Assembly: GCA_030544185.1 (NCBI GenBank)
Contig: JAUNRO010000108.1
Span: 1 to 9,192 of the forward strand
DNA from: Propionibacteriaceae bacterium
Lineage (GTDB): Bacteria; Actinomycetota; Actinomycetes; Propionibacteriales; Propionibacteriaceae
Length of the DNA: 9,192 bases
Direction: 5' to 3'
Numbering within the stretch: the first letter of the stretch is position 1; each line of letters starts with the position of its first letter. The notes below the pieces were generated by a model, which was given only the letters and a program-made list of their open reading frames with translations, did no database searches and was not told the origin of the DNA. Shown here piece after piece: positions 1-6,433 of this stretch. The position numbers and the translations under genes are program-made.

Positions 1-1
1 A

Positions 2-49
2 GCGCAGGAGCTGGTCCGCCGGGCCTTCGCGGTGGTGCGCCTGGGTTAA
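2..49 (+). CDS. Possible 3' end of a convergent gene (partial)
   Basis: An open frame entering from the left edge gives 15 residues, AQELVRRAFAVVRLG, and then a TAA at 47-49. Nearly every codon ends in G or C, as in the genes of this window, and the segment lies just outside the minus-strand dehydrogenase gene. It could therefore be the C-terminus of a plus-strand neighbour. Its TAA overlaps the minus-strand TAA (46-48) within the tetramer TTAA, so the two genes would converge with overlapping stops and no room for a terminator. Fifteen codons are too few to name a family, and in GC-rich DNA a short open frame can occur by chance. Confidence 0.35.
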   Translation, partial: AQELVRRAFAVVRLG

Positions 50-1200
50 GCCGGGGCCGCAGCCAGGGAGGGCACTGCCCCGCGATAGTCCATCGCCGCC
101 CGCACCCGCTGCTGGGCGAGCATCCGCGCCGCCTCGTGGGTGGTGGCACCGGACTGCGCGGTCTCGGCGAGCACCTCGTGGGCGTTGGCCCGCAGCTTCT
201 CCGAGACCATGGTGAAGATCTCGTCGGTCGGCGGACGGAAGGGTGAGAAGCGGTGCTCCATGGCGAAGGCCGCGCTCACCACGCCACCCGCGTTGGCGAT
301 GAAGTCCGGCACCACCAGCACCCCACGGTCATGAAGCACCTGTTGCGCCGCCGGGCTGGTGGGCAGGTTCGCGCCCTCGACGACCAGGGAGGCGGTGATC
401 CGCTGCGCTCCTTCGACGTCGATGACATCCTGCAGCGCGGCCGGCACGACGATCTCGGCGTCGACGAAGAGCTCGCTACCGGGATCGACCCGTTGACCGG
501 AGGCGTGCTGGACCAGGTCGTCACCGTACTCCTCGCGCAGCCGGAGCAGCTCGGGGACGTCGAGTCCGGCGGCGTCGTGAAGCGCACCCCGGGCAGTCGA
601 CACGGCGACCACCGTGTAGCCGAGTTCGTGGAGGCGGGCGGCCACGGCGTGCCCCACCGCGCCGAACCCCTGCACGGCGACGCGCGCCCCGCTGAGTCCA
701 CGCAGCGCCGCGACCTCGTCGACGACCTCGGCGACACCGTAGCCGGTGACTCCCAGCTTGTCGTAGGGCACCCCGTTGAGCTCGTAGGGCGTACCCACGG
801 CGCACCCCCGCCCCAGCTCGTCATTGATGATCGCCGCATCCCGCTCCGTGAGACCCATGTCGAGACCGAAAACGTACTCCTCCGGGACCTCGTTGCGCAG
901 ACGCCGGACGAAGGAGCGCAGCGCGGCCTCCTTGCGCGGGGACTGTGGGTCGAACTGGATGCCGGCCTTGGCTCCGCCGTAGAAGAGGTCCACGGCGGCC
1001 CACTTCCACGTCATCACCCGTGCCAGGCGTGCAATCTCGGGAACGGAGACGGTGGGCTGCATGCGGGTGCCACCCTTGCCGATGCCGCGGGCGGTGTTGT
1101 CGATGACGAGCACCCCCTTCATGCCCAGGCGGGTGTCGCTGACCGCAACGATCTTCTCCGGACCCCAATCATCCATGAGGTCGAACAGATCGCCCGTCAC
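46..1200 (-). CDS. Glu/Leu/Phe/Val-type amino-acid dehydrogenase, candidate 2-aminoadipate dehydrogenase
   Basis: Oxidative deamination of an amino acid to its 2-oxo acid with NAD(P)+ is the family reaction. I place the start at the GTG at 1200-1198, which shares bases with the TGA of the upstream ALDH gene (GTGA overlap) and gives 384 residues. The frame is open further upstream to an ATG at 1281, but that start would lie 82 bases inside the ALDH gene. Visible motifs are KGGTRMQP (Lys42), MTWKWA (Lys66), GGAKAG (likely catalytic Lys78), GLDMG (likely catalytic Asp114), the nucleotide-binding GFGAVG at 178-183, and EGANLP followed by NAGGVVSAAF (275-312). Lys42 matches the lysine that glutamate dehydrogenases use to bind the side-chain carboxylate; leucine dehydrogenases have Leu there. 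The position of the glutamate-enzyme serine (Ser380 in Clostridium symbiosum, from memory) appears to be Ala310. A dicarboxylic substrate other than glutamate is therefore plausible. As the last gene of a 2-aminoadipate-forming operon, it may make 2-oxoadipate. Ordinary glutamate dehydrogenase is the main alternative. The family call is firm; the substrate is inferred. Confidence 0.9.
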   Translation of the reverse strand: MTGDLFDLMDDWGPEKIVAVSDTRLGMKGVLVIDNTARGIGKGGTRMQPTVSVPEIARLARVMTWKWAAVDLFYGGAKAGIQFDPQSPRKEAALRSFVRRLRNEVPEEYVFGLDMGLTERDAAIINDELGRGCAVGTPYELNGVPYDKLGVTGYGVAEVVDEVAALRGLSGARVAVQGFGAVGHAVAARLHELGYTVVAVSTARGALHDAAGLDVPELLRLREEYGDDLVQHASGQRVDPGSELFVDAEIVVPAALQDVIDVEGAQRITASLVVEGANLPTSPAAQQVLHDRGVLVVPDFIANAGGVVSAAFAMEHRFSPFRPPTDEIFTMVSEKLRANAHEVLAETAQSGATTHEAARMLAQQRVRAAMDYRGAVPSLAAAPA

Positions 1201-2720
1201 AGGAACTTCACCCCCTGGGCCAGCGGCAGCTGACCGGAGTAGTTGACGGTATTGGTGGCGCGGCGCATGTAGGTCTGCCAAGCATCGGAACCCGACTCAC
1301 GGCCACCGCCGGTCTCCTTCTCCCCGCCGAAGGCACCGCCGATCTCCGCACCGGAGGTGCCGATGTTGACGTTGGCGATACCGCAGTCGGAGCCGGAGGC
1401 GGAGAGGAAGATCTCGGCTTCCGCCTGGTCGGTGGTGAAGATCGCCGAGGACAGGCCCTGCGGGACGTCGTTGTGCAGGGCGATGGCGTCGTCGAGGTCG
1501 CTGTAGGTGAGGACGTAGAGGATCGGGGCAAAGGTCTCCTCGCGGACGACCTGCGACTGCCCCGGCATGCTGATGATGGTGGGCTCGACGTAGTACGCGT
1601 CGGGGATCTCCTCGGCGAGCACACGATTGCCGCCGACGAGCACCTCTCCGCCCTGTGCCACGGCCGCCTCGATGGCGTCCATCATGCCCTGGTAGGACCC
1701 CTCATTGATGAGGGGGCCGACGAGCACGGACTCATCACGCGGGTCACCGATGGTGAGGGTTCGGTAGGCGGCGACGAGGCGTTCCGTGAGCTTTTCGACG
1801 ATCGACTCGTGCACGATCACCCGTCGCATCGTCGTGCAACGCTGGCCGGCGGTGCCGGCAGCGGCAAAGACGATGCCGCGAAGCGCCAGATCGAGATCCG
1901 CGCTCGGAGTGACGATCGCTGCGTTGTTGCCGCCCAGCTCCAGCAGGCACCGTCCGAAGCGCTCGGCCACCCGCGGGCCGACCTCACGGCCCATACGGGT
2001 CGAGCCCGTCGCCGAGACTAGGGCGATGCGGGGATCATCAACAAGAATGTTGCCCACGTCGCGCCCGGCGAGGACGAGCTGGTGGATGTCTGCCGGGGCG
2101 CCGACGTCGGCCACGGCCCGGGCGAGCAACTGATGGGCTCCCAGCGCGCTGAGGGAGCACATCTCGGAGGGCTTCCACACGACGGTGTCACCGCACACCA
2201 GCGCCAGGGCGGTGTTCCAGGAGTAGACGGCTACGGGGAAGTTGAAGGCGGAGATGACGCCGATAACGCCGAGCGGGTGCCACGTCTCCATGAGTCGGTG
2301 GCCCGGACGCTCGGAGGGCATGGTCTTGCCGTAGAGCATGCGGGACTGCCCGACGGCGAAGTCACAAATGTCGATCATCTCCTGGACCTCGCCCTCGGCC
2401 TCCGACATCGACTTGCCGGCCTCGGCCTGCACCAGGGTGGCGAGGTCGCGCTTGTGCTCGGTGAGCAGCTCGCCCCAGCGCTTGACGACGCGCCCCCGCT
2501 CCGGCGCGGGCACCTCCCGCCAGGTGAGGAAGGCCTCGTGGGCCCGGTCGATGGCGTCCTCCGCCTCGGCGAGGGACGTGCGCCGCAGCGGGTGGAGTGC
2601 CTCGCCGGTGAGGGGGGAGCGGGTGATCAGCTCACCGCCTGCGTCGAGGTCGTTGACCCCGCAGGCACGGAGGGCGGTGAGGACGTGGTCCTGGAGCTGG
2701 GTGAGGGTGGTGACGGTCAT
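1197..2720 (-). CDS. amaB: ALDH7-family alpha-aminoadipic semialdehyde / piperideine-6-carboxylate dehydrogenase
   Basis: Oxidises 2-aminoadipate 6-semialdehyde, which is in equilibrium with cyclic piperideine-6-carboxylate, to 2-aminoadipate with NAD(P)+. The 507-residue protein has all aldehyde-dehydrogenase landmarks: SAFNFP with the oxyanion Asn160, WKPSE (Lys183), ATGSTRMG (237-244), ELGGNN with Glu261, and GTAGQRCTT with nucleophile Cys295. It closely follows human ALDH7A1 (antiquitin) as I remember it. It shares EVQE-IDICD-AVG near 111-124, GTAGQRCTT-RR, the SGAEIGGAFGGEK segment and a C-terminal LPLAQG-KF. The two aminoadipate-carboxylate contacts of ALDH7A1 (Glu121 and Arg301) fall on Glu114 and Arg294 with a constant offset of seven, which supports the substrate call. 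The ATG at 2720 has the Shine-Dalgarno TAAGGAG about eight bases upstream, and its TAA is the stop of the preceding HglS gene. The 3' end overlaps the next gene by four bases (GTGA). Full length, with no sign of decay. Confidence 0.93.
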   Translation of the reverse strand: MTVTTLTQLQDHVLTALRACGVNDLDAGGELITRSPLTGEALHPLRRTSLAEAEDAIDRAHEAFLTWREVPAPERGRVVKRWGELLTEHKRDLATLVQAEAGKSMSEAEGEVQEMIDICDFAVGQSRMLYGKTMPSERPGHRLMETWHPLGVIGVISAFNFPVAVYSWNTALALVCGDTVVWKPSEMCSLSALGAHQLLARAVADVGAPADIHQLVLAGRDVGNILVDDPRIALVSATGSTRMGREVGPRVAERFGRCLLELGGNNAAIVTPSADLDLALRGIVFAAAGTAGQRCTTMRRVIVHESIVEKLTERLVAAYRTLTIGDPRDESVLVGPLINEGSYQGMMDAIEAAVAQGGEVLVGGNRVLAEEIPDAYYVEPTIISMPGQSQVVREETFAPILYVLTYSDLDDAIALHNDVPQGLSSAIFTTDQAEAEIFLSASGSDCGIANVNIGTSGAEIGGAFGGEKETGGGRESGSDAWQTYMRRATNTVNYSGQLPLAQGVKFL

Positions 2721-2732
2721 GAGTGTGTCTCC

Positions 2733-4142
2733 TTAGACGGTGAGTGCGGTGTGATCGGTGAGGACAGGGTGGCCGAGGTCGACCTCGAGCTGGTGGAGGG
2801 AGGCCGCCTCCTGGCGGGCATAGAGCTCGTAAGGGTCGGCGATGGGGACGCCGATGATGTCGGAGAGGGTCTCCATGCTGTAGTCGGTACCCCGCTGGTC
2901 GTTGTCGCGGGTGCCTTCGTCCGTGAGGTTCGACTGGAAGATGCCGGCCGCGGAGCGTGGCAGGAAGTCCTCGTAGACAATGGGGGTCGCCTCCACGACG
3001 CCGTGTGCGATGAGGGAGTCCAGGTCGGTGGGGGTCTCCCCCACCGCCGGTCGGCGCACCGCGTAGGTGAAGTAGGCCAGGCCGGCCCGGCGCAACCCCT
3101 CCTCCGTGTCCGGAAGGTTTTCCCTCCACACCTGCTCGGCGACGGCGGTGCGCACTCCGTTCCCTTCACCGGCGGCGAGGCGCCGGTCGGTCTCGGCCAG
3201 CATGTGGTCGTAGAGCTCGCGGCCGGCCGGGGTCAGCGCGATGCCGCGCTGCTCCACCTCGCCGAAGCGCACGCGGAGCGAGCCTTCGCCGACGGTGCCG
3301 TCCGAGAAGCGGAAAACCCGCTGCTCCTCCAGTGCCCGGAAGGAGGTCTGCCGCAGCAGGATATCCGGGCCCTCCCAGGCCGGCGGACCCTGGACCTCGT
3401 CGATCATGGCGATCCCGAGATCCTCCATGCGTCGGTAGAGCTCGTCGATGTCGAGGACGCGGGGGGTGAGGTGGTTTATGTGGGTGGTGGACACGCCGCC
3501 GATGTCGGCTGCCACCGCGGAGATCTCCTCCAGGCGGCGGTACCAGGTCTCGTCGACCGGTGTCTCGGAGAGCTCGAACGCGGCTGTCGCCATGTCGACT
3601 AGGCGGCGGGCGAAGCGGTCCTCGAGCCCGCCCTCGCGAACGGCGCGGTCGGCGAGGGAGAGCAGGGCGTCGTCGAAAAGCACCCGGGAGGCGAGGAAAT
3701 CCTGTAGCTCCTCCTGCAGCTCGGGGGAGAAGAAGCGGGGGTCATCGGCGGTGAGCATGGAGGTGAACACCCGGAACGGGTTGCGGGCCAGTTCCTCCGG
3801 GTCGATCGGGCGGAACGCGGTGGACACGACCGGGACGGAGGACTTCGCGGCCTCGCGCAGATCGTAGAAGCCGACGGGGTACATGCCGAAAGCGGCGAAG
3901 ACCCGGGCGGCCTGGGCCATCTCGCGCGGTGATCCCACGCGAATGGCTCCGTGGCGCTCCGCGGTGACCCGCTCGATGGAACCGAGGCGTTCCGCGCCGT
4001 CACCGGCGGCGGAGACGACGTCGCTGTTGACACCGGTGGAGACCTCGACCAGCGTGTCGTAGGCCGGAACCTCGGTGCCGTACATGCGTGACAGTTCAGC
4101 TGCGAAATCACGTCGCAGCTCCCACGTGTGATGGAAGACCAT
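2733..4142 (-). CDS. hglS: HglS-type 2-oxoadipate dioxygenase/decarboxylase (DUF1338, D-2-hydroxyglutarate synthase)
   Basis: Family enzymes are Fe(II)-dependent and convert 2-oxoadipate plus O2 to D-2-hydroxyglutarate plus CO2, a late step of 2-aminoadipate catabolism in P. putida. E. coli YdcJ belongs to the same family. The 469-residue product matches the usual 450-470 residues. It shows the family N-terminus (FAAELSRMYGTEVPAYDTLV, 13-32), VNSDV (38-42) and the ERHGAIRVGSPREM block with His64 and Arg68. Further on are TTHINHLTPRVLD (219-231) with His221/His224, and RFGEVEQRGIALTP (292-305) with Glu295. These agree with the reported P. putida ligands His70, His226 and Glu294 and substrate Arg74 (numbers from memory). 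The ATG at 4142 follows the DAO gene by 15 bases, and a purine-rich Shine-Dalgarno (AGGAAAGGG) overlaps that gene's TAG. It sits directly before the aminoadipate-forming ALDH. Family and role are strong; the exact ligand assignment is by eye. Confidence 0.9.
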   Translation of the reverse strand: MVFHHTWELRRDFAAELSRMYGTEVPAYDTLVEVSTGVNSDVVSAAGDGAERLGSIERVTAERHGAIRVGSPREMAQAARVFAAFGMYPVGFYDLREAAKSSVPVVSTAFRPIDPEELARNPFRVFTSMLTADDPRFFSPELQEELQDFLASRVLFDDALLSLADRAVREGGLEDRFARRLVDMATAAFELSETPVDETWYRRLEEISAVAADIGGVSTTHINHLTPRVLDIDELYRRMEDLGIAMIDEVQGPPAWEGPDILLRQTSFRALEEQRVFRFSDGTVGEGSLRVRFGEVEQRGIALTPAGRELYDHMLAETDRRLAAGEGNGVRTAVAEQVWRENLPDTEEGLRRAGLAYFTYAVRRPAVGETPTDLDSLIAHGVVEATPIVYEDFLPRSAAGIFQSNLTDEGTRDNDQRGTDYSMETLSDIIGVPIADPYELYARQEAASLHQLEVDLGHPVLTDHTALTV

Positions 4143-4157
4143 GATGCCTGCCCTTTC

Positions 4158-5357
4158 CTAGATGATGTTGACTTCGCGGAGACAGGAGCCCATGTCCGCG
4201 AAACGGTCGACAGAGAACGGGCGCGGGTCCATGAAAGACTCGCGTCCCAGGTAAATGTCCGCCAGCAGCTCTCCCGCTGCCGGAGCCTGAAGGAAGCCAT
4301 GACCGGAGAACCCGGTGAGGTAGTAGAACCCCGGGAGCTCGCGGGAGCGGCCGATGAGTGCGTTGTGATCCGGAGTGTTCTCGTAGTATCCGGCCCAACC
4401 TGCCTCGAGATCGGGGTTCTCCAGCTGCGGTGCGCACACCGAGGCGGCGGCGTTGAATTCCCGGAGCCACTCGTAGGAGTACTCCCGGCAAAACTCCGAC
4501 TTCTCCAGATGGGAGATGCCGACGAGCAGTCCGTTGTGGAAGTTGTGGAAGTACATGGTGGTGGACAGATCCAGCGTGAAGGGGACCGTGGGATGAGGAG
4601 TGGGCATCTGACGGGTCAGCCCGATCATGCGACGCACCGGCTCCACCGGCAGGTCCACCCCCACCATCGCCCCGATTCCGGCGCTCCAGGCACCGGCGGC
4701 ACAGATGACGGACGAGGTGCGGATCTCCCCGCGATTGGTGACGACCGCCGAGATCTCGTCCGCACTGCGCTGGATGTCCAGGACCTGCGTGCGGTCGAGG
4801 ATGCTCACCCCGAGTGCGAGGCACGCCCGGGCGTACCCTTCAACCACTTTCGCCGGGGCGGCGTGTCCGTCATCCGGGGTGAAGGAGGCACCCTTCAACG
4901 CTGCTTTGTTGAGGTAGGGATTGATCTCCACCGCCTGGGCCGGGGTGAGGATCCGGGTCTCAATGCCCAGAGCGGCCTGGGTGACCGCCGAGGCGTGGAG
5001 CTGGTGGAGCTCCTCGTCGGTGCGGGCCAGAAAGAGATATCCGACACGGCTGAGTTCGATGTCGACCCCGAAGTCCCGCTCGAAGCGGTGGTACGCCTCC
5101 AGAGAGCGCTTTCCCAGCACCACGTTGCCGGGGTCCGAGAAGTTCGCCCGGATTCCACCCAGCGGCTTCGCCGAGGATCCGCTTCCCAGGGTGGACTGTT
5201 CGACGACGACGATGTTGCGTACTCCCTGGGAGGCCAGTTGCCAGGCCACGCTCATTCCCATGACTCCGCCGCCGATGATGACGACATCGGCGTCCCGCGG
5301 CTGAGTCGCCGCAAAGGTCAGATCCAGGGGAACCGTTATCTGGGCCGTATGAGCCAC
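4158..5357 (-). CDS. DAO-family FAD-dependent amino-acid/amine oxidoreductase, candidate L-pipecolate oxidase
   Basis: A 399-residue flavoprotein of the D-amino-acid oxidase / sarcosine oxidase beta / glycine oxidase superfamily. A Rossmann FAD motif, VVIIGGGVMGMSVAWQL, lies at 25-41 (GxGxxG 29-34), and acidic Glu53 ends the second strand. GGIRANFSDP is at 67-76, DDGHAAPAKVVEGYARA at 162-178, and the C-terminal FAD loop GFSGHGFLQAPAAGELLAD at 349-367. The covalent-flavin cysteine of monomeric sarcosine oxidase is replaced in the GFSGHGF loop, so FAD is probably not covalently bound there. The start is a GTG (5357-5355) behind a strong Shine-Dalgarno, AAAGGAGGG; it is the first gene of the operon. 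No signal peptide. These enzymes oxidise a C-N bond of an amino acid or secondary amine. Placement before an ALDH7 enzyme suggests that it makes piperideine-6-carboxylate from pipecolate, as AmaA does in P. putida. Oxidation of D-lysine, sarcosine or another amine cannot be excluded. It does not look like L-2-hydroxyglutarate oxidase LhgO. Confidence 0.85.
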   Translation of the reverse strand: MAHTAQITVPLDLTFAATQPRDADVVIIGGGVMGMSVAWQLASQGVRNIVVVEQSTLGSGSSAKPLGGIRANFSDPGNVVLGKRSLEAYHRFERDFGVDIELSRVGYLFLARTDEELHQLHASAVTQAALGIETRILTPAQAVEINPYLNKAALKGASFTPDDGHAAPAKVVEGYARACLALGVSILDRTQVLDIQRSADEISAVVTNRGEIRTSSVICAAGAWSAGIGAMVGVDLPVEPVRRMIGLTRQMPTPHPTVPFTLDLSTTMYFHNFHNGLLVGISHLEKSEFCREYSYEWLREFNAAASVCAPQLENPDLEAGWAGYYENTPDHNALIGRSRELPGFYYLTGFSGHGFLQAPAAGELLADIYLGRESFMDPRPFSVDRFADMGSCLREVNII

Positions 5358-5385
5358 TTTCCCTCCTTTCTCACGATTTTCGACT

Positions 5386-5402
5386 TAACCGCTTAGCGGT
5401 TA
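5386..5402. repeat. Inverted repeat TAACCGC-TTA-GCGGTTA
   Basis: Perfect 7-bp arms are separated by three bases, just downstream of the predicted transcription start of the minus-strand operon. The right arm shares its GGTTA with the neighbouring 14-bp palindrome (5398-5411), so three TAACC/GGTTA half-sites lie in one 26-bp stretch. It may be a second, overlapping binding register for the same regulator, or a short 5'-leader hairpin. Confidence 0.55.
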
Positions 5403-5411
5403 TCGATAACC
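5398..5411. promoter_or_regulatory. Palindromic operator GGTTATCGATAACC upstream of the catabolic operon
   Basis: A perfect 14-bp palindrome lies 41 bases upstream of the DAO start codon. It has the same arms as the palindrome at 6439-6452 upstream of the transporter operon and differs only in the two central bases (CG versus AT). It overlaps the proposed -10 hexamer of the minus-strand promoter, as expected for a repressor site. FCD-type GntR proteins bind short palindromes as dimers, and such a protein is encoded between the two sites. Which protein binds is inferred. Confidence 0.75.
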
Positions 5412-5437
5412 ATAGGTGGTGCGGGCCACTTTGTCTC
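5409..5437 (-). promoter_or_regulatory. Predicted promoter of the four-gene catabolic operon
   Basis: On the minus strand, GAGACA (5437-5432) and TATGGT (5414-5409) are separated by 17 bases. They match the sigma-70-type consensus at four of six positions each. An A/T tract, AAAAATTTTT (5449-5458), lies 11 bases further upstream and could act as an UP-like or bent-DNA element. Transcription would start near 5402, inside the palindrome, leaving a leader of about 45 bases. The match is moderate; the location, the operator overlap and the absence of better candidates support it. Confidence 0.45.
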
Positions 5438-5510
5438 CCCCTTCGGGCAAAAATTTTTACTGCCGAAAGTCGACACAGCAGACAGGAAGGGAATAACGCA
5501 GGTCATAGAA

Positions 5511-5542
5511 GCAAGAAAACCCGCCCACACGTGGTGGGCGGG
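5511..5542 (-). terminator. Rho-independent terminator of the GntR gene
   Basis: A perfect 9-bp GC-rich stem (CCCGCCCAC at 5520-5528 and GTGGGCGGG at 5534-5542) encloses a five-base loop. Read on the minus strand, it is followed by TTTTCTT. It starts 36 bases after the regulator's TGA (5580-5578) and lies upstream of the promoter of the catabolic operon, so the regulator appears to be transcribed separately from the four enzyme genes. Confidence 0.85.
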
Positions 5543-5577
5543 GGCAAACGTGGCGCGGAAGGCGCCGACAGACAAGA

Positions 5578-6258
5578 TCAGGCCAGTCGGGCGTACTGCA
5601 AGTGGTGATCCATAACCTCCGAGGCGCGCTGCACGTCGCGGGAGATGATGGCGTCCGCCAGGGCCACATGCTCCTCGGCAGTGCGCCGCACCTTGCCGGC
5701 CTCCCGCAGGTGCATGTAGAAGCCATTGATGCGCGACTGATCACGCAGCCGCTCGATCATCTCGCTCCACCGTCGGTTACCCAGCAGGTCGACGATATAC
5801 ATGTGGAACTGATGGTCCGCCTCGAGATACTCCGAGATGGACCCGACTCCCCCGTCACCGAAGGCGTCGATGGTCGCACTCGCCAGGCGACGCAGCTCCT
5901 CGGCCACGTCGGCAGAAAGGCGCAGGCCAGCAACCCGACGGACTGCCTCCACCTCGATGAGACGCCGGAGCTCATAGACCTCCAACCGGTCCTCGAGGGT
6001 CATCTCAACTACCCGAAATCCCCGGTTACGGACTAACTCCAGGAGGCCACGTTCCGTCAGGGTCATCATCGCCTCACGGACCGGACTGTTGGAGATCTCG
6101 AGTGTGCGGGCGAGCGAGTTGGCCGAATAGACCTCCCCGGGTTTCATCTGCCCGTCGAGCAGCGCCCGGCGGATGAGGGTCTCCGCGGAATCCTTGAGAG
6201 TTCGACGGGAGAGCTTGAGCTCTTCCAGATCACGCATCACCCTGCCACTGGTCTCCAT
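5578..6258 (-). CDS. GntR-family transcriptional regulator, FadR/FCD subfamily
   Basis: A 226-residue cytoplasmic DNA-binding protein. The N-terminal winged helix-turn-helix spans about 17-85, with the GntR recognition segment YSANSLARTLEISNSPVREA (44-63) and wing GLLELVRNRGFRVVEM (71-86). The all-helical FCD ligand domain spans about 90-222. It keeps the usual metal-ligand pattern: Asp148 and His152 in EADHQFH, His197 in EEHVALADAI, and His218/219 in MDHHL. FCD domains commonly bind a metal and a small carboxylate, so a pathway acid such as pipecolate, 2-aminoadipate, 2-oxoadipate or 2-hydroxyglutarate is a reasonable inducer. The ATG at 6258 follows a GGGGAGGA Shine-Dalgarno by about eight bases; Met8 is an alternative start. 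The gene lies between the two copies of the GGTTAT-NN-ATAACC palindrome, has its own promoter and terminator, and is divergent from the transporter. It is most likely a repressor of both operons. Confidence 0.93.
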   Translation of the reverse strand: METSGRVMRDLEELKLSRRTLKDSAETLIRRALLDGQMKPGEVYSANSLARTLEISNSPVREAMMTLTERGLLELVRNRGFRVVEMTLEDRLEVYELRRLIEVEAVRRVAGLRLSADVAEELRRLASATIDAFGDGGVGSISEYLEADHQFHMYIVDLLGNRRWSEMIERLRDQSRINGFYMHLREAGKVRRTAEEHVALADAIISRDVQRASEVMDHHLQYARLA

Positions 6259-6335
6259 GTCGAGTTCCTCCCCTCTTTCTGGCTCTGACTGCCTCTATGG
6301 CCGCCGCCCGGTCGGGCAACCGGCTGTTTCCTGGG

Positions 6336-6341
6336 ATTATA
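6336..6341 (-). promoter_or_regulatory. Likely -10 element of the regulator promoter
   Basis: The minus strand reads TATAAT, a perfect -10 hexamer, 78 bases upstream of the regulator's ATG, in an otherwise gene-free stretch. No convincing -35 lies at 16-18 bases. No GGTTAT-NN-ATAACC site overlaps it; the nearest is about 100 bases upstream, so autoregulation is not obvious from sequence. Confidence 0.5.
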
Positions 6342-6433
6342 GCGCGAACCCGATACCTTCATCCCCCTAGCCCCTGTTGCAGCTATAAGAGCTCTGCGAA
6401 TTATTGGGAACAATTTTGAGCAAAGCTCTGTAC

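Noticed and set aside
253..1233. 326-codon plus-strand frame opposite the amino-acid dehydrogenase
   Set aside because: Shadow of a gene with intact catalytic motifs; composition is typical of antisense translation.
1201..1281. Upstream ATG (1281) as the start of the amino-acid dehydrogenase
   Set aside because: It would add 27 residues encoded inside the ALDH gene without family similarity. The GTG overlapping the ALDH stop is the more economical start.
2082..3602. Long plus-strand open frame (506 codons) opposite the HglS and ALDH genes
   Set aside because: It is the complement of two clearly recognised enzymes, its translation is low-complexity and rich in G, V, H and D, and it has no family motifs. 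Open antisense frames are common in GC-rich genes.
4158..5357. DAO gene as L-2-hydroxyglutarate oxidase (LhgO)
   Set aside because: The motifs after the FAD site (GGIRANFSDP, the DGHAAPAK block and GFSGHGF) follow the sarcosine/glycine-oxidase type. The window carries the D-2-hydroxyglutarate route (HglS), not CsiD.
4128..5396. 422-codon plus-strand frame opposite the DAO gene
   Set aside because: Shadow of the FAD oxidoreductase; no recognisable domain, and it runs through the minus-strand Shine-Dalgarno and into the operator.
5434..5458. CCC-TTC-GGG followed by A/T tract as a second terminator
   Set aside because: The stem is only three to four pairs. The perfect 9-bp stem at 5520-5542 already explains termination, and the A/T tract is better placed as an upstream promoter element.
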